Origin: JAGXQV01 sp964527565
GTDB taxonomy: Bacteria > Pseudomonadota > Gammaproteobacteria > Burkholderiales > Sulfuricellaceae
Assembly: GCA_964527565.1 (NCBI GenBank)
Contig: CAZGOY010000016.1
Span: 1 to 63,282 of the forward strand
Length of the DNA stretch: 63,282 nt
Reading direction: 5' to 3'
Part shown: piece by piece, positions 1-10,690 of the stretch
Layout: each line of letters begins with the position of its first letter
Position numbering within the stretch: the first letter of the stretch is position 1
Translations under genes and position numbers: made by a program
The notes under the pieces: generated by a model
What the model saw: the letters and a program-made list of their open reading frames with translations, nothing else
Told to the model about the DNA's origin: nothing
The model's database searches: none

Positions 1-2
1 CG

Positions 3-614
3 GTGTATCAGTTTTCAATCGGCGCTCTGTGTCAATTTACATCCGGCGGTGACAGCGACCAGCAAGCCCTGGATGAACTCCATAATTTTGGGGCGCCTAA
101 TGACGTAACTAGCACAACCCAGCGCCTCCCTTCATTCCTCTATGCCTTGGCAGTGGGTTGGCCGGATGATCCAGTGCTTCGCTCATTGTTGCAGCAAGAG
201 AAACTACCCCAACTACCCATTCCTGTCGTGTTGGTCCTATGTGGAATCAATGGAAATGCGGAAACGGCTCTCGCCTGCATCGACAAAATGATCGAAATTT
301 CGATCGGGCGTGGGTGGCCATTATCAGCAAGATACATGCAAGGATTGCGTAAATGGGCGTTTTCCCCTTCGGCTGAATCGCTACTGAAACACCTGATAAG
401 TGATTCAGATTGCTCACGTTCAATCACTGCGATACGGCTTCTTTCCACTATTGGGAAGTTGAATGATGTAGACAGAGTAGAACTGATACAGAAATTTAAT
501 CAACTGCTTGAGATTTCTGCGAAGTCATGTCCAGACGGAGTTGACTTACTGGCTGGGAAAACAGTTACGCTTTTTCAGGCAATCATGAGCGTGCTCTTTA
601 TTGGAGCTGATTAG
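3..614 (+). CDS. C-terminal part of an unidentified protein (5' end outside window)
   Basis: The reading frame is open from the first base to a TAG stop. The GTG at position 3 is only the first possible start in the window, so the gene probably begins upstream. About 203 residues are visible. They look largely helical, with leucine/isoleucine-rich amphipathic stretches and no nucleotide-binding or metal motif. This resembles the helical-repeat C-terminus of larger proteins, for example solenoid tails of NTPases, but that is only an impression. I do not recognise the family. The next genes (TA module, SDR) lie on the opposite strand, so this gene ends a separate unit. Confidence 0.55.
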   Translation: MYQFSIGALCQFTSGGDSDQQALDELHNFGAPNDVTSTTQRLPSFLYALAVGWPDDPVLRSLLQQEKLPQLPIPVVLVLCGINGNAETALACIDKMIEISIGRGWPLSARYMQGLRKWAFSPSAESLLKHLISDSDCSRSITAIRLLSTIGKLNDVDRVELIQKFNQLLEISAKSCPDGVDLLAGKTVTLFQAIMSVLFIGAD

Positions 615-625
615 CAAATAGTGTC

Positions 626-652
626 GAATTACTGCGCGTTTAACACTTGCCC
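626..652. repeat. Direct repeat copy 1, resembling the SDR gene 3' end
   Basis: Twenty-five of 27 positions match the copy at 1251-1277. On the minus strand this copy could encode GQVLNAQ-stop, against GQVLSAQ-stop in the genuine SDR end. It overlaps the last codons of the PemK/MazF-like toxin. The two copies bound the TA module. Confidence 0.8.
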
Positions 653-990
653 GCTGAGAGCCTGCATCCGAGCTGTGCGCAGATTCTTTCGTGGATTCGG
701 TCAAACGCCTCCGGGGTGAGATTGCCCAAGGTCAGGATCACGATCTCCCGGTTGAGGGAAAACAGTCTTGTTGCGCGCACCCAGCTTGTTTTCGGTAATT
801 TCCCCTGAGCCAGATCGTTGTCTTGCAAGGGGATGGCATCGTTATGCCCTGATTGGGAGGTTATCGCCGCAGCAAGAAAATCGCCGAAGTTGTCCGGGGG
901 TGTAAGCAACAATACCGGTCGGCGCTTATGTCTGGACAGATCGGAAAATGGAAATGGAATCTGAACAATGTCAGAGGGTTTCAACATCAT
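640..990 (-). CDS. PemK/MazF-family toxin
   Basis: Predicted endoribonuclease toxin of a type II TA module. The N-terminus, with KPSDIVQIPFPFSD followed by RRPVLLL, is the typical PemK/MazF beta-barrel start, and the length (about 116 residues) fits the family. It overlaps the end of the upstream small gene at 971-1177, as expected for an antitoxin-toxin pair. Two adjacent ATGs (990 and 987) are possible starts; a GAGG lies just upstream. The last residues (GKC-stop) are encoded inside the direct repeat at 626-652, so the native C-terminus may have been altered by the event that made the repeat. Family call firm; activity unknown. Confidence 0.8.
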   Translation of the reverse strand: MMLKPSDIVQIPFPFSDLSRHKRRPVLLLTPPDNFGDFLAAAITSQSGHNDAIPLQDNDLAQGKLPKTSWVRATRLFSLNREIVILTLGNLTPEAFDRIHERICAQLGCRLSAGKC

Positions 991-1177
991 TCCACACCTC
1001 GTCATCCGGGTTATCCCAGACGTGCCGCATCGCGCGCTCCTGCGCGTGCATCAGGTCGGCCATCTCAGCGTGATCCGCCGCCTTGCTGCTCAGATATTCG
1101 ACAAAGTGCAGCGCCTCCAGCGCCAAGGGTTCCGGCAGGGGTTTGACGGCTTCATAAATTTGCTCGGCGACCGACAT
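971..1177 (-). CDS. DUF2281-like antitoxin
   Basis: Small acidic protein of 68 residues with the pattern EQIYEAVKPLPEPLALEALHFVEYL, typical of short antitoxins paired with PemK/MazF-type toxins. It is the first gene of the pair and overlaps the toxin start by about 20 bases, which suggests translational coupling. A TTG three bases earlier (1180) is an alternative start. No obvious DNA-binding domain is visible, so autoregulation cannot be inferred. The identification rests on partner and general pattern. Confidence 0.65.
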   Translation of the reverse strand: MSVAEQIYEAVKPLPEPLALEALHFVEYLSSKAADHAEMADLMHAQERAMRHVWDNPDDEVWNDVETL

Positions 1178-1250
1178 CAATGTCCCTCATTCATAAAATG
1201 CTCGGTGGAGCATAACTTTCCCTTTCTTCAAAGGCAAGACGGGGTGGGAT

Positions 1251-1277
1251 GAATTACTGCGCGCTTAACACCTGCCC
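1251..1277. repeat. Direct repeat copy 2 (true SDR gene 3' end)
   Basis: Matches 626-652 at 25 of 27 positions, 625 bases apart. It contains the last codons and the TAA stop of the SDR gene. Confidence 0.8.
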
Positions 1278-1994
1278 CGTGACTCCCCGGCTGTCGGCGC
1301 CCATCAGGTAGAGATAGGCCGGCATCAGGTCCGCCGGGGTGGGCAGTTTGGCGCGCTCTTCCGCCGGGTGGGTGTGGGCGCGTTGCGGCGACTGCACCGG
1401 GCCGGGGATGAGGGCGTTGAAGCGCAGGCCGGGGTGGTCGTCCAGTTCCAGCGCCCAGATTTTCATCAGCATTTCCAGTCCCGCCTTGGATACCGCGAAA
1501 CCGCCCCAGTAGGGCGCCGGAGTGTGGCCGTGGGTTTCCGAGGTCATCACCACCGAGGCGTCTGGGGAAGCCAGCAACAGCGGCAGGCAGGCGCGTGTCA
1601 AGGCGAAGGGCGCGGCCAGGTTGATGCGCAGGTAGTACAGCCATTGCTCCAGCGTCTGGTCGGCCAGCGGTTGCGGGCGGTTGATGCGCGCGGCGTTGTG
1701 CAGGATGCCGTCGAGGCGTCCGAGCTGGTTGCCGATGGCCTGTGCCAGCGCGGCGAAGTCGGCATCGGTGGCCTTTTCCAGGTCGAGCGGGAAAATCGCC
1801 GCTTGGGCATGGCCGGCGGCCTCGATCTCGTCGTAAACCTTTTCCAGCTTGCGGGTGGATTTGCCGTGCAGGATCACGGTGGCGCCGTGCGCGGCGAAAG
1901 CCAGCGCGGCAGCCTTGCCGATGCCCTGGCCCGCGCCGGTGACGAGAATCACGCGGTCTTTGAGCAGGTTTGGGGGAGCTTGGTAATTTTTCAT
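1254..1994 (-). CDS. Short-chain dehydrogenase/reductase, YciK-like
   Basis: NAD(P)-dependent oxidoreductase of the classical SDR family, 246 residues. The Rossmann motif TGAGQGIGKAAALAFA begins near residue 19. The NAA motif (HNAAR) follows near residue 95, and the catalytic tyrosine and lysine are in YWGGFAVSKAG near 160-170. The overall sequence resembles YciK, an SDR of unknown substrate. The ATG overlaps the stop of the upstream PIN-toxin gene by four bases (ATGA), so the SDR is translationally coupled to a TA module, which is unusual. Its 3' end is duplicated at 626-652. Family certain; substrate unknown. Confidence 0.9.
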   Translation of the reverse strand: MKNYQAPPNLLKDRVILVTGAGQGIGKAAALAFAAHGATVILHGKSTRKLEKVYDEIEAAGHAQAAIFPLDLEKATDADFAALAQAIGNQLGRLDGILHNAARINRPQPLADQTLEQWLYYLRINLAAPFALTRACLPLLLASPDASVVMTSETHGHTPAPYWGGFAVSKAGLEMLMKIWALELDDHPGLRFNALIPGPVQSPQRAHTHPAEERAKLPTPADLMPAYLYLMGADSRGVTGQVLSAQ

Positions 1995-2389
1995 GTCGAT
2001 AAAATTTTTGTGGCGGGCATGGCACCGAGCTGGTTGGCCAGTTTGCCCAGTGATTTGTCGAAAGTAATAAAGCTGTCTTCATCTGCGCTCATGGCGAGGT
2101 GCAGGGCATCTCCAAAATCCATGCCTTCCTCGAACCAGCGGAGGGCGTAGCACAGCGCTTCGAAGGCCAGGGGCCTGAAGTTGGGCAGCCCCAGCAACAG
2201 GCGGAGCCCCTTGAGAATTTCGTTGCGGTCGCAGCCATTTGTCCTGAGCACCCATACCAGTTCCAGCATCACTGTCGGGGGGGCGGTGTAATTTTTTTCC
2301 AGAGCGAGCAGGGCGCTGGCTGCCCTGGCCTGGACAGGGTCGTCATTGAGTAGATAGCGCGCCAGGACGTTGGTGTCGAGCGCGATCAA
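1991..2389 (-). CDS. vapC: PIN-domain toxin, VapC type
   Basis: Predicted Mg2+-dependent ribonuclease toxin of 132 residues. PIN-domain acidic residues are visible in ALDTNVLARYLL (residues 3-14), ELVWVL, and DFGDALHLAMS followed by FITFDKSL. It starts at TTG, overlapping the antitoxin stop (TTGA). That rare start makes sense for a toxin kept below antitoxin level. Its own stop overlaps the SDR start. All family residues appear present, so it may be functional. Confidence 0.88.
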   Translation of the reverse strand: MIALDTNVLARYLLNDDPVQARAASALLALEKNYTAPPTVMLELVWVLRTNGCDRNEILKGLRLLLGLPNFRPLAFEALCYALRWFEEGMDFGDALHLAMSADEDSFITFDKSLGKLANQLGAMPATKILST

Positions 2390-2655
2390 GATTGGCTGGC
2401 CTGGTCTTCGGAATGCAGCATATCTGCGATCAGCCGGTCGGTTTCTTCTCTGTCGATAAATTGTCTGCCGGGTCTGGCCAGGGCTCCGACACCTTCTTCC
2501 ACCCGTGTACGGGGAAAAACCGGAACCGGCAGCAGTCGCAGTTCATCGCCGTCAAACGATACGATGAATTCGGTTCCGGTACTCAAGTGCCGGGATTCCC
2601 TCATTTCCTTGGGAATGACGAGTTGTCCTTTGCTGGAGAGACGGATGGTTTCCAT
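2386..2655 (-). CDS. vapB: AbrB/MazE-type antitoxin (VapB)
   Basis: DNA-binding antitoxin of 89 residues. The N-terminal swapped-hairpin AbrB motif is clear (METIRLSSKGQLVIPKEMRE), followed by a FDGDELRLLPV strand and a variable acidic C-terminus expected to bind the toxin. It overlaps the PIN toxin gene by four bases. AbrB-type antitoxins usually repress their own promoter, which here would lie in 2656-2760. Confidence 0.88.
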   Translation of the reverse strand: METIRLSSKGQLVIPKEMRESRHLSTGTEFIVSFDGDELRLLPVPVFPRTRVEEGVGALARPGRQFIDREETDRLIADMLHSEDQASQS

Positions 2656-2801
2656 GGGGCTGATTTGAAGTAAGCGGGAGCGTAAGATCGCGTAATCTTA
2701 GCCCGGATGCTTCATGAATTCCACTTTATCCTGCGGGTGTGGCAGGGAACACTCCCGCAGGCAACGCGGTTTTTCATGAAATGCGCATTTGCCGTTTCAG
2801 C

Positions 2802-5312
<2,511 letters not shown>

Positions 5313-5463
5313 GGAGTTCTCCCTGAATTGATTATTGGCAACTAATTTTTGTGTTTTCGGGATTATACGTGCAACTTCGATGCCGTTACGTATCGTCCTG
5401 TCCTGGGCTACCTGGGTTCTCCCTTTTCCAAGGGGGGAGGCGTGCCGTTTACGCGACTTACAA

Positions 5464-8175
5464 TTACCAGTTTCCCTGCCCTGAAGACCCTTTGGACCAA
5501 TGGCATTTCAGCAAGAGTTTCCGCATTTCTTCAAGCACCAGCACCGATGAGCTGATCGCCGCCGCCAGCAGCCAGTCGTTCAGGCTCAGATCGACGGTAT
5601 CGAACACCATTTGAGCGGGTGCCCAGTGGACCACCACCACTTGCAAGCCCACCACGCCGACGAGCGCCAGCCATAGCTTGCCATTGCTGAAGAACTGGTG
5701 GTTGAAGGCGCTGCCGAACTCGGCGCGGGCGTTGAAGATGTTGAAAAACTGGAATAACACGAAAGTGGTGAAGGCCAGGGTCATCGCGTAGGCGTGGCCG
5801 CTGCCGCCACCGCTTCCCGCCTGCGCCCCCCAGGCATAGGCGGCCAAGGTGCCGGCCGCCATGGTCAGGCCGTACAGCGCGAGGCGCCAGAGACGGCCGA
5901 GCGACAGGATGTGCGCATCGGACGTGCGCGGTGGCGAATTCATGATGCCGGGCCGCGCTGGCTCGACCCCCAGCGTCATGGCCGGCGGGCCGTCCATGAT
6001 GATGTTGACCCAAAGGATCTGGATCGCCGTGAACGGCGTTGGCATGCCGAACAGTGGCGCCCCCAGCACGGTGAGAATCGCCCCGATATTGGTCGAGAGC
6101 TGGAAGCGCACGAACTTGACGATGTTGTCGTAGATGGTGCGGCCCTCTTCGACGGCATGGACGATGCTGGCGAAATTGTCGTCGGTGAGCACCAGCGTCG
6201 CGGCCTCCTTGGTGACCTCGGTGCCGGTGATGCCCATGGCTACCCCAATGTCGGCAGTCTTCAGCGCCGGCGCGTCATTGACGCCGTCGCCGGTCATGGC
6301 CACGACATGTCCGCGCGCCTGCAACGCTGCGACGATGGAAAGCTTGTGCTCCGGCGAGACGCGGGCGAACACGGCGGTACGCTCAACCATCTCACTCAGC
6401 GTCGCGCCGTCAAGCCCTTCAATCTCCCGGCCTTCATGCACTTCGCCGGTCAGCCCCAGGTCGTGGGCAATGGCGGCTGCCGTGGCGCGATGGTCGCCGG
6501 TGATCATTTTTACCGCAACCCCGGCTTGCTGACAGACGCGAATGGCTTCTTTCGCCTCGGGACGCGGCGGGTCGATGATGCCGACCAGTGCCACCAGCGT
6601 CAGCTCGTCGGCCCAGCGCATCAAATCGCCTGCCGGATCGAATTCGGCGGCGGGGATGCTCCGACCGGCCAGCGCGAGCACGCGCATCGCGGTATCCGCA
6701 TAGGCGGCGTTGCGCGCGGCGAATTCGGTCCGCGCGGCCTCGTCGATGGGCTGCTCGCCGGTCAGCGTCAGGTGGCGGGCGGCGCGAACCAGCAGCACAT
6801 CGGGCGCGCCCTTCAACCACATGCGCACGACCTTTCCGTCGTGGTGGAAGGTCGCCATGAACTTGTGCGCCGAATCGAAAGGAATTTCGGCGATGCGCGG
6901 ATGCTGTTCCAGAAGTTGTTCCGTATCGACGCCGGATTTTTGTACCAGCGCCAGCAGTGCGCCTTCGGTGGGGTCGCCGATCAGTTCGCCGTCCTGGATG
7001 CGGGAGTCGGAGCACAAGGCTGCCGGGGCGAGCAGCGCCGCCCATTCCGGCGGCGCTTGCCCATCCTCCGGCGCGATGCTGCCTTCGCCGCCGTAACCTT
7101 CGCCGCTGACGATGAAGCTGCGGCCCTGGCAATAGAAGCGCCGCGCCGTCATCTGGTTCAGGGTCAGCGTGCCGGTCTTGTCGGAACAAATCACGGTCGT
7201 GCAGCCCAGGGTTTCCACCGCCGCCAGTTTTTTGACGATGGCGTGGCGGCGGGCCATGCGGTGCATGCCCAGCGCCAGCGTGACCGTCACCACCGCCGGC
7301 AAGCCCTCGGGAATCGCCGCCACGGCCAGCGCAATCGCGGTCATTGCCGTCTGAACCAGATCGTCGCCGCGCATCACGCCCATCACGAAGATCAGCGTCA
7401 CCACGGCGCCGGCGATAGCGGCAAGGTGTTTGCCCAGTTTGTCGAGCTGCACCTGCAAGGGCGTGGCCGATTCGGCGGCCTCGGCCAGCAGGCCGGCGAT
7501 CTTGCCCATCTCCGTGCCCATGCCGGTGGCGGTGACGATGGCTTCGATGCGGCCGCGCGTGACAACGGTGTTCATGAAGACCATCGAGCGCCGCTCCGCC
7601 AGCGCCGATTTTTCATCGACCGCTTGCGGGTGCTTGGCCACCGCGTGCGATTCCCCGGTGAGCGCAGCCTCCGCAACCTCGGCGGAATGGGCATGGAGCA
7701 CGCGGGCGTCGGCGGGGATGCGGTCGCCGGCTTCGAGCAGCAGGATGTCGCCCGGAACCAGATCGACCGCTGGGATCAGCGCTGCGCGAGCGGTGCGGCG
7801 CACGCGCGCAACAGGCGCCAGCATGTTCTTGAGCGCCGCCAGCGCCGCTTCGGCGCGATGCTCCTGGAAGAACCCCAGCGTTGCATTGAGCAGCACCACA
7901 ATGACGATCACCAGAGCGTCCTTGATCTCACCCACCGCCCCGGCCAGCACGGCAGCGCCGAGCAGCACGATGACCAGAAAGTTGCGGAACTGGTCAAGGA
8001 ACTTGCGCCAGGCAGGGCGCGGGGGCTTGCCAGCGAGCTGGTTTGGGCCGTGCGTGGCGAGCCGGTCCTGGGCCTCGGCTTGTGTCAGCCCGGCGGCGGC
8101 ATCAACGCGCAATTCTGCGGCGACGGATTCCGGCGATACGGCGTGCCAGGAAAGGGATTTCTGGGGTGTGCTCAT
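5464..8175 (-). CDS. P-type cation ATPase, P2A (Ca2+) type
   Basis: ATP-driven cation pump of the inner membrane, 903 residues. Landmarks in order: N-terminal cation-ATPase domain (1-70), membrane segments around 65-100, actuator motif LTGES (172-176), PEGLP in the fourth membrane segment (289-293), phosphorylation site SDKTGT with Asp332, KGAPD, TGDH and GDGVNDAPALK. The sixth membrane segment carries VNIIMDGPPA. PEGLP plus this N...D pattern is typical of Ca2+ pumps, though Mn2+ or other ions are possible. All catalytic residues are present. Transcribed alone; the TerB-like gene upstream is on the same strand. Confidence 0.92.
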   Translation of the reverse strand: MSTPQKSLSWHAVSPESVAAELRVDAAAGLTQAEAQDRLATHGPNQLAGKPPRPAWRKFLDQFRNFLVIVLLGAAVLAGAVGEIKDALVIVIVVLLNATLGFFQEHRAEAALAALKNMLAPVARVRRTARAALIPAVDLVPGDILLLEAGDRIPADARVLHAHSAEVAEAALTGESHAVAKHPQAVDEKSALAERRSMVFMNTVVTRGRIEAIVTATGMGTEMGKIAGLLAEAAESATPLQVQLDKLGKHLAAIAGAVVTLIFVMGVMRGDDLVQTAMTAIALAVAAIPEGLPAVVTVTLALGMHRMARRHAIVKKLAAVETLGCTTVICSDKTGTLTLNQMTARRFYCQGRSFIVSGEGYGGEGSIAPEDGQAPPEWAALLAPAALCSDSRIQDGELIGDPTEGALLALVQKSGVDTEQLLEQHPRIAEIPFDSAHKFMATFHHDGKVVRMWLKGAPDVLLVRAARHLTLTGEQPIDEAARTEFAARNAAYADTAMRVLALAGRSIPAAEFDPAGDLMRWADELTLVALVGIIDPPRPEAKEAIRVCQQAGVAVKMITGDHRATAAAIAHDLGLTGEVHEGREIEGLDGATLSEMVERTAVFARVSPEHKLSIVAALQARGHVVAMTGDGVNDAPALKTADIGVAMGITGTEVTKEAATLVLTDDNFASIVHAVEEGRTIYDNIVKFVRFQLSTNIGAILTVLGAPLFGMPTPFTAIQILWVNIIMDGPPAMTLGVEPARPGIMNSPPRTSDAHILSLGRLWRLALYGLTMAAGTLAAYAWGAQAGSGGGSGHAYAMTLAFTTFVLFQFFNIFNARAEFGSAFNHQFFSNGKLWLALVGVVGLQVVVVHWAPAQMVFDTVDLSLNDWLLAAAISSSVLVLEEMRKLLLKCHWSKGSSGQGNW

Positions 8176-8289
8176 GATCTACTTTCTGTTAAGGCGCGCG
8201 TCCGGCAGCCGCAGTAGCGCCGACGAGATGGGCTTCTCCGCCGACTGGCGCAGCCGGGGCCGGGTGCGCCGGTGACGGAGAGCAATCCC

Positions 8290-9264
8290 TCAGTTCCCGC
8301 GAACCAGGGCCATGACGCTGCCCATGTCGAGTGTTTCGGCTTGTTGCCGGATTTGCGGCAGGTACTGGGTCTGCATTTGTTTGGCGGGTTCCAGCAGGCT
8401 CTGGAAAGTGTCGCGCAGCATCGCCGAGTTCATTACCCGTCCGCCCGCATAGTAGCGTTTTGCGACCTGGCCCAGCGCATAGGTCGTGGCGAAAGAGAAC
8501 GCCATGCCGGTGGCCGCCTGCCCGATTTTGCCAAAAGCCTTGCCGGCAGCCGCGCCGAGCAAACCGCCCAGCAGCTTGCGGCCGAACTGCTCCAGGTACT
8601 GCGAAGTCAGGCCCACACCGGCTGCGGCAATGAATTCCTTGATGTGGCCTTGATCGAGTTCAATGCCGTGCGCCTTGCCAATGCTGTAGACCAGCTTGAT
8701 CTGTATCGGGATGATGGCCATCGATGCCCAAGACTGCGGCAGTAATTCCAGCGCGCCGTTGAGCATGGCGTAGTTGAGGATGGTTTTGTCCAGCTCGCCG
8801 TCGGAAGCAGAGGGTGCCGCAGCAACGACGGTTCCCGAGGCGGCAGCCATGGCCGCTACGCTGGCGGTTGGCGCGGGCGTTTCGCTTATCTTGACGACGG
8901 CATCGATTTCGCTCTCAAGGCGTTCAGTGACTGCCGTGTCGAGCTTGAGCAAGCCTTTCAGCTGGTTCAGAAAAAGCCGCTCAGGATCAGTCAGCCGATC
9001 ATCCGACTCGCACACGCACACAGCCATCTCATAAGCAAGCTGGCGCTGTGCCGGGTCAGTCAGTTTGGCAGCTGCCGCTGAGAGGCTCACGCGCTTGAGC
9101 AACACATCCTGATAGAGGCGCGCCAGGTCTGGCGCGTCCGCTTCACCGGCCAGGGATTCGGCAATCCGCCGGATTTCCTCGCGTTCCCGGTCATCCTTGA
9201 CGCCGTCGGCGAAAGCTGCGTGCAGGGCAATGCCCAGAATGGATTGTTGTTCATCGTGTGTCAT
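8290..9264 (-). CDS. TerB-like protein with a YcjF/DUF697-like C-terminal region
   Basis: About 324 residues. The N-terminal 110 residues follow the TerB/DUF533 pattern of helical, acidic sequence (AFADGVKDDREREEI, then ESDDRLTDPERLFL). The middle is a low-complexity Ala/Pro/Thr linker. The C-terminal part (from about 170) has glycine-rich hydrophobic helices (AAGVGLTSQYLEQFGRKLLGGLLGAAAGKAFG) like DUF697/YcjF proteins, suggesting membrane association. Function unknown; TerB proteins are linked to envelope and metal stress. ATG at 9264 is preferred to an upstream in-frame Met at 9285. Confidence 0.65.
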   Translation of the reverse strand: MTHDEQQSILGIALHAAFADGVKDDREREEIRRIAESLAGEADAPDLARLYQDVLLKRVSLSAAAAKLTDPAQRQLAYEMAVCVCESDDRLTDPERLFLNQLKGLLKLDTAVTERLESEIDAVVKISETPAPTASVAAMAAASGTVVAAAPSASDGELDKTILNYAMLNGALELLPQSWASMAIIPIQIKLVYSIGKAHGIELDQGHIKEFIAAAGVGLTSQYLEQFGRKLLGGLLGAAAGKAFGKIGQAATGMAFSFATTYALGQVAKRYYAGGRVMNSAMLRDTFQSLLEPAKQMQTQYLPQIRQQAETLDMGSVMALVRGN

Positions 9265-9397
9265 GGTCAAGTCTCTCCCTGTCAAAGTTTGTCATTCGCC
9301 CAGCCGAGGGCAAAATTCAAGAGTCGCCCACTATGATTGTGATGCCTGTCGCTTAGTTCAAAACCGATTGTCTGTATGCAAGCTGCGCCGACTGCAC

Positions 9398-10690
9398 CTA
9401 TCCCGACCGGACCAGCCCGGCCGCCTTCACGCCGCTGCGCACCGCGCCTTCCAGCGTGGCGGGATAGTCGCCGGCGGTGTAGTCGCCGGCCAGGTAAAAA
9501 TCCGGCAGGGGGGTGTGGTTTGACGGGCGTTTCAGCCCGGCGGTGCAGGCGAAAGTGGCGCGTTTTTCGGCGATGATCTGCGTCCACAGCGGTGCGGGAA
9601 GATGGCCGAAGGTACGGCACAGTTCATCGTGTATCCGTCGCGCCAGTGCGTCGCGGGGGAGCGCCTCATGCGCCCCCGCGGCGCTGATGACCACGCCCAG
9701 CAGCCCTGCGTCGCGCCCCAGTTGCCCCAGGTCGAACACCCATTGCGCCAGGCCGTCGCTCAGGCCGAGCAGGGGGGCGGGCAGCGCGACACTTTCCGGG
9801 TAGCGCAGATACAGCGAATAGATCGGTTGGTAGCTGAAATGGCGAGTCAGCTCCGTGATGGCGGCCAGTTCCGGTAGCTTGCCGGTCAGCCCCGCCAGGC
9901 GTTGCGGCGGCACGGCGCAGACCACCCGGCTGAAATCCCGCGTGCCTGCGTCCGTGGTCACGGCATAGCCGCCTTCCCGCCGGGCTATGTCGCGTACCGC
10001 CAGTCCCAGCCGGATTTCGCCGCCCTGACGCTCGATGTAACGGGCGGCGGGTTCGGGGAATAGGCGGGTGGCATCGACGCGCGGCAGCAGCATGTCCGAA
10101 TCGGCGCGGCGGCGGTTGAAACTGTCGCGCAGCACGTTGAGGAACACCTGCGCCGAGGCGTCTTCCAGCGGTGTGTTGAGCGCAGCCAGGCACAGCGGCT
10201 CCCACAGGTAGCGGCGCAGCGCGCCGCTCTGGCGGTGCTGGGCTAGCAGCGCGGCGACGGAAATATCGGCGGGCAGGCGAAAGCCGTCGCGGCGCAGGGC
10301 GAGCATGAAGCGGGCGGCGGACAGCCGTTCACCCACACTTAGTCCTTTGGCGTTGAGCAGCGCGTAAAGCAGATGGAGCGGCGCGGGCAGCCGCGGCGCG
10401 CGCAGGCTGAAATGGCCGGGGAATTCGAGTTGCAGGGGCAAGCGCAGCAGGGCGCCGTCTTCCGCGCCAACCCGGCGCATCAGGCGCAGCAGTTCGCGGT
10501 AGGCGCCGAGCAGGAGGTGCTGGCCGTTGTCCAGCAACATGCCGTGGCTATCGACGCGCCGGGCGCGCCCGCCAAGCTGCCGGGCGGATTCGAAAAGCGT
10601 GACGGGAACGCCGGCGTGGGCCAGTTCCACCGCAGCGGCCAGCCCGGCGTAACCGCCGCCGATCACCGCGACCCCGGCGCCCGGCTTCAT
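9398..10690 (-). CDS. hpnE: Squalene-associated FAD-dependent desaturase HpnE
   Basis: Flavoprotein of 430 residues that completes squalene formation from hydroxysqualene in the HpnCDE route. The FAD-binding dinucleotide motif GGGYAGLAAAVELA is at residues 9-22, followed by GGRARR, and the C-terminus has the typical amine-oxidase motif with YLAGDYTAGDYPATLEGAVRSG. The ATG shares its A with the hpnD stop (TGATG), so the two are coupled. A longer reading frame upstream only overlaps hpnD and is not used. Confidence 0.93.
   Translation of the reverse strand: MKPGAGVAVIGGGYAGLAAAVELAHAGVPVTLFESARQLGGRARRVDSHGMLLDNGQHLLLGAYRELLRLMRRVGAEDGALLRLPLQLEFPGHFSLRAPRLPAPLHLLYALLNAKGLSVGERLSAARFMLALRRDGFRLPADISVAALLAQHRQSGALRRYLWEPLCLAALNTPLEDASAQVFLNVLRDSFNRRRADSDMLLPRVDATRLFPEPAARYIERQGGEIRLGLAVRDIARREGGYAVTTDAGTRDFSRVVCAVPPQRLAGLTGKLPELAAITELTRHFSYQPIYSLYLRYPESVALPAPLLGLSDGLAQWVFDLGQLGRDAGLLGVVISAAGAHEALPRDALARRIHDELCRTFGHLPAPLWTQIIAEKRATFACTAGLKRPSNHTPLPDFYLAGDYTAGDYPATLEGAVRSGVKAAGLVRSG

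Noticed and set aside
2730..2761. Hairpin CCTGCGGG/CCCGCAGG downstream of glgP considered as a terminator
   Set aside because: The stem is good, but there is no T-run on either strand, so termination is not supported.
5794..8217. 807-codon open frame antisense to the P-type ATPase
   Set aside because: Antisense shadow caused by high GC at third positions; the ATPase has every family motif.
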